In this document: piece by piece, positions 1 to 10,075 of the stretch
Layout of the letters: each line of letters begins with the position of its first letter
How positions within the stretch are numbered: position 1 is the first letter of the stretch
DNA from: Tetzosporium hominis
GTDB lineage: Bacteria > Bacillota > Bacilli > Bacillales_A > Planococcaceae
Length of the DNA stretch: 64,000 bases
Assembly (NCBI RefSeq): GCF_002265435.1
Contig: NZ_NOKQ01000194.1
Location: 25,713 to 89,712, forward strand
Direction: 5' to 3'
Made by a program: the position numbers and the translations under genes
Notes under the pieces: generated by a model
Told to the model about the DNA's origin: nothing
The model's input: only the letters and a program-made list of their open reading frames with translations
The model's database searches: none

Positions 1-146
1 CTATGATTAATACTTTAACCTGCTAAACAAGTAGAGTATTAAAGTAACAAAAGCTATAATAGCACGGGTATTTAGAGGTGTCAACAGGAGTGATTAATGA
101 TCCGTATAAATGAATTTATTGGTGAATCCTTGCTTCTATAAAAGAA

Positions 147-166
147 AATGCCGCCAGATATGGCGA
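147..166 (-). terminator. Terminator after ppk2
   Basis: An inverted repeat (CGCC/GGCG around a six-base centre) lies just past the ppk2 stop codon and, on the minus strand, runs into a T-rich stretch. It fits an intrinsic terminator; the stem is short. I see no gene in the first 146 bases. Confidence 0.5.
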
Positions 167-171
167 CACTC

Positions 172-1032
172 TCACTCGTTCTCAAGCTTTTTAATTTCCT
201 TCTTCAATCGTTTTAAATCGTCTCCTGTAAATGTCGGATATTTAGGATCCAGCTTTTCCATCAACTGAATCATGATTTCTGTCACCAGACGTCTACTATG
301 CCATTCATCATCGGCCGGTAAGACATACCAAGGGCAGTAACTGGTCGACGTATGATTTAGCATTTCTTCAAAAATTTTATGATAGTCGTCCCAGTGCTCT
401 CTTTCTTCTACGTCAGCAAATGAAAACTCCCAATGCTTCTCTGGGTTCTTCATACGCTCGAGCAACCTGTCTTTCTGCTCGTCTTTCGACATGTGGAAGA
501 AGAACTTCACAATGTGGATGCCATTTTCATATAAATATTTTTCATAATCATTTATTTGACGGTAGCGCATCTGCCAAATACTTTGTTTATCTCCATGTGA
601 AGGAATGTCCCCTTCTTCTAATAAATCATGAATACGAGGAGCGATGACTTCTTCGTAATGAGAGCGGTTCAAAATACCGATCTCGCCTCTACTAGGTAAG
701 CCTTCTTGAATGCGACGCAAATAATCTTTTGCACGCTCATCTTCTGTTGGTTTTCCCAAAGTGGTGGTTTTTAGTCCCTGGGCACTTAGGTTCGAGAAAA
801 TGTAACTAATGGCTTCATCTTTCCCCGCTGCATCCATTGCTTGCAGCACTACAAGGATTCCATGCTTTTCTTCAGCATGTAGCCGATGATGTAACGACTT
901 CATCTGTTTCACCAAGTCTGGAATGATTTCATCTCGTATGTGTTCATTTTCTTTTTTCTTATCTTCAGTAGTGGGATAGTCTTTTAGACGAATGGATTTG
1001 GTACTGGGGACTTTGTAAGTGCTGATCCTCAT
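172..1032 (-). CDS. ppk2: Polyphosphate:nucleotide phosphotransferase, PPK2 family
   Basis: PPK2 enzymes move phosphate between polyphosphate and nucleoside mono- or diphosphates in the cytosol. The 286-residue length is typical for a single-domain PPK2. A Walker A-like loop (QAMDAAGKDEA, about residues 64-74) and the lid-region motif NRSHYEE (about 122-128) are visible. The AGKD form of the loop resembles the class III enzymes that phosphorylate both AMP and ADP, but I cannot settle the class by eye. The ATG has a strong AGAGGAGG ribosome site upstream. The gene is alone, on the same strand as tuf and separated from it by a repeat-rich gap, in the position where the S10 operon begins in B. 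subtilis. A sigma-B-like promoter lies just upstream. Confidence 0.9.
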   Translation of the reverse strand: MRISTYKVPSTKSIRLKDYPTTEDKKKENEHIRDEIIPDLVKQMKSLHHRLHAEEKHGILVVLQAMDAAGKDEAISYIFSNLSAQGLKTTTLGKPTEDERAKDYLRRIQEGLPSRGEIGILNRSHYEEVIAPRIHDLLEEGDIPSHGDKQSIWQMRYRQINDYEKYLYENGIHIVKFFFHMSKDEQKDRLLERMKNPEKHWEFSFADVEEREHWDDYHKIFEEMLNHTSTSYCPWYVLPADDEWHSRRLVTEIMIQLMEKLDPKYPTFTGDDLKRLKKEIKKLENE

Positions 1033-1065
1033 GAGGGATAGCCTCCTCTATTAATATAGGAGACT

Positions 1066-1091
1066 TTACCCGTGATGAGATTTGGACAAAC
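1066..1091 (-). promoter_or_regulatory. Sigma-B-like promoter for ppk2
   Basis: Read on the minus strand, GTTTGT, a 14-base spacer and GGGTAA precede ppk2, close to the sigma-B consensus (GTTTAA, 12-14, GGGTAT). This would place ppk2 in the general stress response. It rests only on consensus matching; no convincing sigma-A promoter was seen nearby. Confidence 0.35.
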
Positions 1092-1168
1092 CCTTAGAGT
1101 GTGGTAGGTCTTTCTAGGAAAGATTTAGGTAGCTGGTGGTTAGGGAAAAGGGTTCCATAAAGCGAGGA

Positions 1169-1273
1169 ATGTAAGAGTGGAGCAATCTAATGTCAGAGTG
1201 GAACGAGTTAATGTAAGAATGGAAGCCTCTAACGTCATAATGAGAGCATTTAATGTAATAATCACTTAACTAA
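1169..1273. repeat. Five tandem copies of a 21-bp degenerate repeat
   Basis: Five contiguous 21-base units begin at 1169, 1190, 1211, 1232 and 1253, with the pattern ATGTMAGARTGGARCNNNYTA. The first three are the most alike (for example ATGTAAGAGTGG, ATGTCAGAGTGG and ATGTAAGAATGG at the unit starts); the fourth and fifth have drifted. The unit contains in-frame stops, so the array is not a coding repeat. The length equals two turns of B-DNA. Confidence 0.75.
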
Positions 1274-1277
1274 AGCA

Positions 1278-1464
1278 TTTCTAGAGCGGCGTTCTCCACA
1301 TCTAGTGATATCGAGCTGCGAACGCCTTCCGCATCTAGACGAAATCGAGTTGCGAACGCCAGAAATCCCCGCGAAAACCGGTCGCATCCATAGAGGCAAA
1401 AGCGCCTCTACGGACCCGCCCGGTTTTCACAAGATTTCTAGAACGGCGTTCTCCACATCTAGAT
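1278..1464. repeat. Nested palindromic repeat element
   Basis: Two near-identical copies of TTTCTAGARCGGCGTTCTCC (each continuing ACATCTAG) lie at about 1278-1305 and 1435-1462. Between them are inverted copies of GAACGCC and a long imperfect hairpin: GAAAACCGG (about 1372) pairs with CCGGTTTTC (about 1420), and inside it TAGAGGC pairs with GCCTCTA around 1392-1410. The structure looks like a non-coding, MITE- or bcr-like interspersed repeat. No open frame of note spans it. It occupies much of the 490-base gap between tuf and ppk2. Confidence 0.6.
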
Positions 1465-1472
1465 ATATAAAA

Positions 1473-1497
1473 AACCCTTCCCAGCGTCCCGGGAAGG
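1473..1497 (-). terminator. Terminator after tuf
   Basis: On the minus strand CCCTTCCC, an eight-base loop and GGGAAGGG are followed by six Ts, 24 bases after the tuf stop. It is a strong intrinsic terminator closing the str operon. Confidence 0.9.
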
Positions 1498-1520
1498 GTC
1501 AAGATCAGCAAAAGCTGAAA

Positions 1521-2708
<1,188 letters not shown>

Positions 2709-2747
2709 TAGAGTAAATCCTCCTCAGTAATTGTTTGTTTTATGATA

Positions 2748-2776
2748 AAAGCGAAAGGGGCAAGCCCCTCGCTTTC
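2748..2776 (-). terminator. Hairpin between fusA and tuf
   Basis: On the minus strand an AAGCG-GGGGC/GCCCC-CGCTT stem with a two-base loop runs into TTTTATC. It may be a partial terminator or a processing hairpin that adjusts the tuf to fusA ratio. Confidence 0.45.
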
Positions 2777-2820
2777 ATACACTACAAGATAGTTATACTT
2801 GAAACGAAGGTGAATTTCAA

Positions 2821-4899
2821 TTATTCACCTTTATTTTTTTTGATGATCTCTTCAGAGATTGACTTAGGAACTTCTTCGTAGTGATCGAACACCATTGAGA
2901 ATGTTCCGCGTCCTTGAGTGTTAGAACGAAGAGATGTTGCATAACCAAACATTTCAGCAAGTGGAACCATTGCACGAACTACTTGTGCGTTTCCGCGAGC
3001 TTCCATACCTTCAACGCGTCCACGACGTGACGTGATGTCACCCATGATATCGCCTAGGTATTCTTCTGGAATTACAACTTCTACTTTCATAACAGGCTCT
3101 AGAAGAACTGGGTTAACTTTAGATACTGCGTTTTTAAGTGCCATAGAAGCGGCAATTTTGAACGCCATCTCATTCGAGTCAACATCGTGGTATGAACCAT
3201 CGAATAATTTTGCTTTCAAGTCGATGATTGGGTAACCAGCTAACATACCGTTATCTAGAGAGTCACGAAGACCCGCTTCGATTGCTGGAATGTATTCACG
3301 TGGTACTACACCACCAACGATAGCGTTTTCGAATTCAAAGCCTTTACCTTCTTCGTTTGGAGAGAACTCGATCCAAACGTGACCAAATTGACCACGACCA
3401 CCAGATTGGCGGACAAATTTACCTTCTACTTGAGCAGTAGAACGGATTGTCTCACGGTAAGATACTTGTGGAGCACCTACGTTAGCTTCAACTTTGAATT
3501 CACGACGCATACGGTCAACTAGGATATCAAGGTGAAGTTCACCCATACCAGAGATGATCGTTTGACCAGTTTCTTGGTCCGTGTGAGCACGGAACGTCGG
3601 ATCCTCGTCTTGAAGTTTTTGTAGAGCTTGACCCATTTTATCTTGGTCAGCTTTTGATTTTGGTTCTACAGATAGTGAGATAACTGGCTCTGGGAACTCC
3701 ATTGATTCAAGAATGACTAAGTGCTTCTCGTCACAAAGTGTGTCACCAGTAGTTGTGTCTTTAAGACCAACAGCAGCAGCGATATCTCCTGCATATACCT
3801 TAGAAATTTCTTCACGTGAGTTAGCGTGCATTTGTAGGATACGACCTACACGCTCACGCTTCCCTTTTGTTGAGTTCTGAACATAAGATCCAGAGTCCAA
3901 TGTACCTGAGTACACACGGAAGAATGTTAATTTACCAACGTAAGGATCTGTCATAACTTTGAAGGCAAGTGCAGAGAACGGAGCTTCATCAGATGGCTCA
4001 CGTACTAGCTCTTCACCAGAGTCTGGGTCGATACCTTTCATTGGAGCTACATCAAGTGGAGAAGGCAAGTATGCGATAACCGCATCTAGCATCTTCTGAA
4101 CACCTTTGTTTTTGAACGCAGTACCACAAACAACTGGGTAGAACTCGACGTTTACAGTACCTTTACGGATACCTTCAACTAGTTCTTCGTTTGTGATTTC
4201 TTCGCCACCAAGATATTTTTCCATAAGTTCTTCGTCAAGTTCAGCAACCGCTTCAACTAACTTTTCACGGTATTCTTCAGCTTGAGCTTTGTATTCTTCT
4301 GGAATTTCTACTTCTTGGATGTCAGTACCAAGGTCGTTTCCGTACATCGTAGCAGTCATTGTCACTAAGTCAATGATTCCTTTGAAGTCGTCTTCTGCAC
4401 CGATTGGTAATTGGATCGGATGAGCGTTAGCTTCTAAACGATCGTGTAATGTTTTAACAGAGTACAAGAAGTCTGCACCTGTTTTATCCATTTTGTTGAT
4501 GAAAACGATACGTGGTACGCCGTAAGTTGTAGCTTGACGCCATACTGTTTCCGTTTGTGGTTCTACACCTGACTGTGCATCAAGTACAGTTACCGCACCA
4601 TCAAGTACACGTAATGAACGTTCAACTTCAACTGTGAAGTCTACGTGTCCTGGTGTATCGATGATGTTTACGCGGTGCTCTTTCCATGCAGCTGTTGTAG
4701 CAGCTGAAGTGATTGTAATTCCGCGCTCTTGCTCTTGCTCCATCCAGTCCATTTGTGAAGCACCTTCGTGCGTTTCACCAATTTTGTGGATACGGCCAGT
4801 GTAATAAAGGATACGCTCAGTCGTTGTTGTTTTACCAGCATCGATGTGGGCCATGATTCCGATATTACGAGTTTTCTGTAATGAAAATTCGCGAGCCAT
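2821..4899 (-). CDS. fusA: Elongation factor G
   Basis: EF-G is the translocase GTPase and, with RRF, takes part in ribosome recycling. At 692 residues it has the standard length. The motifs [15 protein letters not shown] (about 17-31), DTPGHVDF (about 81-88) and [10 protein letters not shown] (about 135-144) mark the G domain, and domains II-V follow to the usual C-terminus. It has a clear AAGGAG ribosome site and sits between rpsG and tuf in the str operon. Confidence 0.98.
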   Translation of the reverse strand: MAREFSLQKTRNIGIMAHIDAGKTTTTERILYYTGRIHKIGETHEGASQMDWMEQEQERGITITSAATTAAWKEHRVNIIDTPGHVDFTVEVERSLRVLDGAVTVLDAQSGVEPQTETVWRQATTYGVPRIVFINKMDKTGADFLYSVKTLHDRLEANAHPIQLPIGAEDDFKGIIDLVTMTATMYGNDLGTDIQEVEIPEEYKAQAEEYREKLVEAVAELDEELMEKYLGGEEITNEELVEGIRKGTVNVEFYPVVCGTAFKNKGVQKMLDAVIAYLPSPLDVAPMKGIDPDSGEELVREPSDEAPFSALAFKVMTDPYVGKLTFFRVYSGTLDSGSYVQNSTKGKRERVGRILQMHANSREEISKVYAGDIAAAVGLKDTTTGDTLCDEKHLVILESMEFPEPVISLSVEPKSKADQDKMGQALQKLQDEDPTFRAHTDQETGQTIISGMGELHLDILVDRMRREFKVEANVGAPQVSYRETIRSTAQVEGKFVRQSGGRGQFGHVWIEFSPNEEGKGFEFENAIVGGVVPREYIPAIEAGLRDSLDNGMLAGYPIIDLKAKLFDGSYHDVDSNEMAFKIAASMALKNAVSKVNPVLLEPVMKVEVVIPEEYLGDIMGDITSRRGRVEGMEARGNAQVVRAMVPLAEMFGYATSLRSNTQGRGTFSMVFDHYEEVPKSISEEIIKKNKGE

Positions 4900-4950
4900 T
4901 TATTTTGTCTCCTTCCACTTCGGATTAGAGTGTTTAGATTCGGATAAATC

Positions 4951-5421
4951 CTACCAGCGGTAGTGAGCGAATGCTTTGTTCGCTTCCGCCATTTTGTGCA
5001 TATCTTCGCGTTTCTTAACTGAAGCACCAGTGTTGTTAGATGCATCTAGGATTTCATTCGCTAAACGCTCTTCCATTGTTTTCTCTCCACGTAGGCGAGA
5101 GTAGTTTACAAGGTAACGAAGACCAAGAGTAGAACGACGGTCTGGGCGAACCTCAACCGGTACTTGGTAGTTCGCTCCACCAACACGGCGTGCGCGTACT
5201 TCTAGTACTGGCATTACGTTGTTTAGTGCAGCTTCGAATACTTCTAGTGGATCTTTACCAGAACGCTCTTTTACTAATTCGAACGCTCCATAAAGAATCT
5301 TTTGAGAAGTACCTCTTTTACCATCAATCATCATTTTGTTAATTAAGCGTGTTACTAGCTTTGAATTGTAAATTGGATCTGGTAACACGTCACGTTTGGA
5401 AACAGGACCTTTACGAGGCAT
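4951..5421 (-). CDS. rpsG: 30S ribosomal protein S7
   Basis: S7 nucleates assembly of the 16S rRNA 3' major domain. The protein is 156 residues, the standard size, starting [11 protein letters not shown] chose this ATG rather than one six codons upstream because it matches the family start and has GGAGG at proper spacing. It is the second gene of the str operon, 41 bases after rpsL. Confidence 0.97.
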   Translation of the reverse strand: MPRKGPVSKRDVLPDPIYNSKLVTRLINKMMIDGKRGTSQKILYGAFELVKERSGKDPLEVFEAALNNVMPVLEVRARRVGGANYQVPVEVRPDRRSTLGLRYLVNYSRLRGEKTMEERLANEILDASNNTGASVKKREDMHKMAEANKAFAHYRW

Positions 5422-5462
5422 GTGTTTTCCTCCTTTCAAAGATTGGTACGATTTGAATTAAA

Positions 5463-5882
5463 TTATTTCTTTTCTTTTGGACGCTTAGTACCGTAAAGTG
5501 AACGGCTTTGCATACGACCATTAACACCAGCAGTATCAAGTGCACCACGAACGATGTGGTAGCGTACCCCTGGTAAATCTTTTACTCGTCCGCCACGGAT
5601 AAGTACAACACTGTGCTCTTGAAGGTTGTGACCTTCACCTGGAATGTAAGCAGTTACTTCCAGTGTGTTTGTTAAACGCACACGAGCATATTTACGAAGA
5701 GCCGAGTTCGGTTTCTTCGGTGTCATTGTACCAACACGCGTACAAACTCCACGCTTTTGAGGCGAGTTCAAGTTTGTCGTTGATTTTTTAAAGCTGTTGT
5801 AGCCTTTTCCTAGTGCTGGTGATTTTGACTTAGTGACGTTGGATTTACGAGGCTTACGGACCAATTGGTTAATTGTAGGCAT
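5463..5882 (-). CDS. rpsL: 30S ribosomal protein S12
   Basis: S12 sits at the decoding centre and affects accuracy. The protein has 139 residues with the conserved motifs [22 protein letters not shown] and [11 protein letters not shown]. The lysines in the first and third motifs, where streptomycin-resistance changes arise, are wild type. It begins the rpsL-rpsG-fusA-tuf run, downstream of the small L7Ae-like gene. Confidence 0.98.
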   Translation of the reverse strand: MPTINQLVRKPRKSNVTKSKSPALGKGYNSFKKSTTNLNSPQKRGVCTRVGTMTPKKPNSALRKYARVRLTNTLEVTAYIPGEGHNLQEHSVVLIRGGRVKDLPGVRYHIVRGALDTAGVNGRMQSRSLYGTKRPKEKK

Positions 5883-5982
5883 CGATTTGTCCTCCCTTCA
5901 TTTCTAGTTAATTTAAGACCACACATCCAGGTGGTTCATTTTTAGGTAAAAAACAAAGGCTTTGTGAATTTCACAAAAACCG

Positions 5983-6231
5983 TTAGTCAGCAATTGCTAC
6001 GACAGAAGCGTGAACCCGAAGGCCAGCCACTTTACCAAGCTGTTGTTTTGATGGAACGTGAGTTACTGGAATATTGAACTGTTGTGCAACTTCTAGAACC
6101 GGTGCAATCACATGGTGATCGGCATCCATCGCTACAATAATTTCGGACAAGTGTCCTTTTCGCGCAGCTTTTACTGCTTGCTTTGTACCGATGATCGTTT
6201 TCTGTGCTTGCTTCACTTTTTCATAAGACAT
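5983..6231 (-). CDS. rplGB: L7Ae-family K-turn-binding protein (YbxF-like)
   Basis: An 82-residue L7Ae/L30e/S12e/Gadd45 family protein; B. subtilis YbxF is the same size at the same locus and binds kink-turn RNA. The segment around GTKQAVKAARKG (about 16-27) is the RNA-binding part. Upstream in-frame codons exist, but ATG before SYEKVKQ is preferred because GGAGG lies eight bases before it. The gene lies between rpoC and rpsL as in Bacillus. Confidence 0.9.
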   Translation of the reverse strand: MSYEKVKQAQKTIIGTKQAVKAARKGHLSEIIVAMDADHHVIAPVLEVAQQFNIPVTHVPSKQQLGKVAGLRVHASVVAIAD

Positions 6232-6324
6232 TTGCATATCCTCCAAAGCGGTCAAGTCATGGAACTATCAACCTTAAACATATTATCATCTCTACAGATT
6301 CATGTCAACACGAATCCATAAAAA

Positions 6325-6362
6325 TATCACGGGCTCTCTCCAGTTTGGAAGGAGCCCGCGAT
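6325..6362 (-). terminator. Terminator after rpoC
   Basis: On the minus strand CGGGCTCCTTCC, a short loop and GGAGAGAGCCCG are followed by a T-rich tract, directly after the rpoC stop. It separates rpoBC from the L7Ae-rpsL unit. Confidence 0.8.
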
Positions 6363-6376
6363 TCATCGACTAGTGC

Positions 6377-9300
6377 TTATTCAGCACCGATCGTTTCTAA
6401 ATCTTCTTCAAGCTCGTCTTTTGCTAAGCGCAATTGACGGTAGCGTTGCATACCAGTACCTGCTGGGACAAGCTTCCCGATAATAACGTTCTCTTTAAGA
6501 CCAAGCAACTCATCACGTTTTCCTTTGATCGCAGCATCTGTAAGAACACGAGTTGTCTCCTGGAACGATGCAGCAGATAAGAAGGATTCTGTTTCAAGAG
6601 ATGCTTTTGTGATCCCTAGGATAACTGGACGGCAAGTTGCCGGAAGTTTTCCTTCAAGAACTGCATCACGGTTAGCTTCAGCGAATTGGTGAACATCCAG
6701 AAGTGATCCTGGAAGAAGTTCCGTTTCGCCTGCCTCGATGACACGCACTTTACGAAGCATCTGGCGAACCATAACCTCGATGTGTTTGTCTCCGATTTCT
6801 ACCCCTTGCATACGGTATACTTTCTGAACTTCTTTCAGCAAGTACAGTTGAACTGTGTTTACGTCTTTGACACGAAGTAACTCTTTCGGATCAATAGAAC
6901 CTTCTGTCATAACTTGTCCACGTTCTACTGTATCGCCTTCAGCGACTTTCAGACGGGCATTGTATGGTGCCAAGTATTTACGTGTCTCCACGTCACCTTG
7001 GACTGTAATTTCTTTTTGGCCTTCACGAATCTCATCGACCTTCGCAATTGTACCGTTGACTTCTGAGATGACCGCTTGTCCTTTCGGATTACGAGCTTCA
7101 AAGATTTCTTGGATACGTGGAAGACCTTGAGTGATATCGTCTCCGGCAACCCCACCTGTGTGGAATGTACGCATTGTTAACTGTGTACCTGGCTCTCCGA
7201 TAGACTGGGCAGCGATGATACCAACTGCTTCTCCCACTTCTACTGTGTCGCCTGTTGCAAGGTTTAGACCGTAACACTTCTTACATACACCGTGTTTCGT
7301 GTTACAAGTGAATGCAGAACGGATTGTTAATTTATCAAGTCCAGCGTCTAGAATCTCACGAGCAATATCCGTTGTAATCAAGCCGTCTTTTTCTAGGATC
7401 ACAGCACCAGTTTCTGGGTGGTAAACTGTTTTCTTCGTGTGACGACCAACGATACGTTCGCTGAAGTCCTCGATGACCTCTGAACCTTCCATAAGTGACC
7501 CAATTTCAAGACCGCGGTCTGTACCACAATCGTCTTCGCGAACGATGACATCTTGTGCTACGTCAACAAGTCGACGAGTTAGGTAACCAGAGTCAGCTGT
7601 TTTCAGGGCTGTATCGGCAAGACCTTTACGAGCACCGTGAGTTGAGATGAAGTATTCAAGTACTGTCAGACCTTCACGGAATGAAGATTTGATCGGTAAC
7701 TCAATGATACGACCAGCCGGGTTGGCCATTAGACCACGCATACCTGCAAGCTGTGTGAAGTTAGACGCGTTACCACGTGCTCCAGAGTCTTGCATCATGA
7801 AGATTGGGTTCAATTTGTCTAGAGATTGCATCAGTTTTTCTTGGATGACTTCTTTTGCTTTACTCCACTGGCTGATGACACTTGCATAACGCTCGTCCTC
7901 CGTGATAAGACCACGACGGAACTGCTTCGTTACTTTGTCCACTTTGCCTTGTGCTTCCTCAAGGATTTCTCCTTTGTCCGGAAGTACCACGATATCCGAG
8001 ATACCGATTGTGATACCGGCACGAGTTGAGTGCTTGAATCCAAGAGCCTTCATGCGGTCCAACATTTTAGATGTTTCTGTGATGTGGAACTGCTTGAATA
8101 CCTCTGCGATGATGTTTCCAAGAATTTTCTTCTTGAATGGAGATACCAGCTCAACTCCCTCAAAATGTTTTTTCACATCTGTGTTTGTTGGAACGAAGTA
8201 TTTCTCCGGTGTTTCTACTTGTAGGTTGAAATCAGTTGGTTCGTTGATATACGGGAATTCCTTAGGAAGGATCTCGTTGAAGATCACTTTACCAACTGTC
8301 GTTAATAACAACATTTTGTTTTGCTCTTCTGTGAACGTTTGGTTGTTCAAAGAAGATGCTGCGATTGCGATACGAGAGTGCAAATGCACGTGTCCGTTCG
8401 TGTACGCAAGTAATACTTCATCTGGACCGTAGAAGATAGAGCCTTCACCAGTTGCACCTTCACGCTCAAGAGTTAAGTAGTAGTTTCCTAATACCATATC
8501 CTGAGATGGTGTAACAACTGGTTTTCCATCTTTCGGGTTCAAGATGTTTTGTGCAGCAAGCATTAGAAGACGAGCTTCTGCTTGTGCTTCTGCAGATAAT
8601 GGAACGTGAACCGCCATTTGGTCACCGTCGAAGTCGGCGTTATACGCTGTACATACGAGTGGGTGTAGACGGATGGCACGGCCTTCAACAAGTGTCGGCT
8701 CGAATGCCTGGATTCCTAAACGGTGAAGCGTAGGTGCACGGTTAAGAAGAACTGGGTGCTCACGAATCACGTCTTCTAGTACATCCCATACTTCAGAGTG
8801 CAAACGCTCAATTTTACGTTTAGCAGATTTAATATTGTGAGCCAGACCGCGCTCTACCAATTCTTTCATAACGAACGGCTTGAATAGCTCGATCGCCATT
8901 TCTTTTGGCAGACCACACTGGTACATTTTCAAGTTAGGACCTACAACGATAACCGAACGACCTGAATAGTCAACACGTTTACCCAGTAAGTTTTGACGGA
9001 AACGTCCTTGCTTCCCTTTTAGCATGTGAGACAACGATTTCAATGGACGGTTACCTGGTCCAGTAACTGGACGGCCACGACGACCATTATCAATTAATGC
9101 ATCTACAGCTTCTTGAAGCATACGCTTTTCATTTTGGACGATGATGCTTGGAGCACCAAGGTCAAGAAGGCGTTTGAGACGGTTGTTCCGGTTGATTACG
9201 CGGCGGTACAGGTCATTCAAGTCAGACGTCGCAAAACGTCCGCCGTCTAGCTGTACCATCGGACGTAGTTCCGGTGGTATAACAGGAAGAACATCAAGGA

Positions 9301-9979
9301 TCATCCAGTCTGGTTTGTTCCCAGAGTTACGGAATGACTCTACTACTTCAAGGCGTTTAATCGCACGCGTACGACGTTGACCTTGTGCAGTTTTCAATTC
9401 TTCTTTTAATGTATCGGTTTCTTTTTCCAAGTCGATTTCTTCAAGAAGGCGTTTGATAGCCTCTGCACCCATCGCTGCTTGGAATTTTGTACCGAATTTA
9501 TCACGGTATGCACGGTATTCTTTCTCAGAAAGAAGTTGTTTCTTCTCTAGAGGTGTATCCGCTGGATCGACTACCACGTAAGAAGCGAAGTAAATGACTT
9601 CTTCTAATGAACGTGGAGACATGTCTAGGATCAAGCCCATACGGCTTGGAATACCTTTGAAGTACCAAATATGAGAAACAGGAGCAGCAAGCTCGATGTG
9701 ACCCATGCGCTCACGACGTACTTTTGCACGTGTGACTTCTACGCCACAGCGGTCACAGACGACGCCTTTATAACGGACGCGTTTGTATTTCCCACAGTGA
9801 CACTCCCAGTCCTTTGTAGGACCGAAGATACGTTCACAGAATAACCCGTCTTTCTCAGGTTTTAGTGTACGGTAGTTGATTGTTTCTGGTTTTTTAACTT
9901 CTCCATAAGACCATGAACGAATCTTGTCTGGTGAAGCTAATCCAATTTTCATATATTCGAAGTTATTAACGTCTATCAA
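6377..9979 (-). CDS. rpoC: RNA polymerase subunit beta'
   Basis: Catalytic subunit of RNA polymerase, 1200 residues as in Bacillales. The N-terminal zinc site ([20 protein letters not shown], about 60-79), the active-site NADFDGDQ motif and the bridge-helix/trigger-loop region are intact. The start is TTG, with GGGAGG eight bases upstream, matching the family start before DVNNFEYM. It follows rpoB after a gap of about 95 bases that contains a short GC-rich hairpin near 10040-10062. Confidence 0.98.
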   Translation of the reverse strand: MIDVNNFEYMKIGLASPDKIRSWSYGEVKKPETINYRTLKPEKDGLFCERIFGPTKDWECHCGKYKRVRYKGVVCDRCGVEVTRAKVRRERMGHIELAAPVSHIWYFKGIPSRMGLILDMSPRSLEEVIYFASYVVVDPADTPLEKKQLLSEKEYRAYRDKFGTKFQAAMGAEAIKRLLEEIDLEKETDTLKEELKTAQGQRRTRAIKRLEVVESFRNSGNKPDWMILDVLPVIPPELRPMVQLDGGRFATSDLNDLYRRVINRNNRLKRLLDLGAPSIIVQNEKRMLQEAVDALIDNGRRGRPVTGPGNRPLKSLSHMLKGKQGRFRQNLLGKRVDYSGRSVIVVGPNLKMYQCGLPKEMAIELFKPFVMKELVERGLAHNIKSAKRKIERLHSEVWDVLEDVIREHPVLLNRAPTLHRLGIQAFEPTLVEGRAIRLHPLVCTAYNADFDGDQMAVHVPLSAEAQAEARLLMLAAQNILNPKDGKPVVTPSQDMVLGNYYLTLEREGATGEGSIFYGPDEVLLAYTNGHVHLHSRIAIAASSLNNQTFTEEQNKMLLLTTVGKVIFNEILPKEFPYINEPTDFNLQVETPEKYFVPTNTDVKKHFEGVELVSPFKKKILGNIIAEVFKQFHITETSKMLDRMKALGFKHSTRAGITIGISDIVVLPDKGEILEEAQGKVDKVTKQFRRGLITEDERYASVISQWSKAKEVIQEKLMQSLDKLNPIFMMQDSGARGNASNFTQLAGMRGLMANPAGRIIELPIKSSFREGLTVLEYFISTHGARKGLADTALKTADSGYLTRRLVDVAQDVIVREDDCGTDRGLEIGSLMEGSEVIEDFSERIVGRHTKKTVYHPETGAVILEKDGLITTDIAREILDAGLDKLTIRSAFTCNTKHGVCKKCYGLNLATGDTVEVGEAVGIIAAQSIGEPGTQLTMRTFHTGGVAGDDITQGLPRIQEIFEARNPKGQAVISEVNGTIAKVDEIREGQKEITVQGDVETRKYLAPYNARLKVAEGDTVERGQVMTEGSIDPKELLRVKDVNTVQLYLLKEVQKVYRMQGVEIGDKHIEVMVRQMLRKVRVIEAGETELLPGSLLDVHQFAEANRDAVLEGKLPATCRPVILGITKASLETESFLSAASFQETTRVLTDAAIKGKRDELLGLKENVIIGKLVPAGTGMQRYRQLRLAKDELEEDLETIGAE

Positions 9980-10075
9980 GGAGCCTACCTCCCTCTAGTG
10001 TTGTCTTTAAAAGACTTCAAGCAGCTCTGCTTTAAGATAGGCGGGAAGGAGAACCCTCCCGCAATAAATTAGTTC

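Noticed and set aside
1278..1464. CRISPR array
   Set aside because: There are only two direct copies and the space between is a hairpin; no regular repeat-spacer pattern and no cas genes.
5949..5968. Terminator between the L7Ae-like gene and rpsL
   Set aside because: The TTTGTGAA/TTCACAAA palindrome is AT-rich with a weak stem and a broken T-tract; not convincing enough to list.
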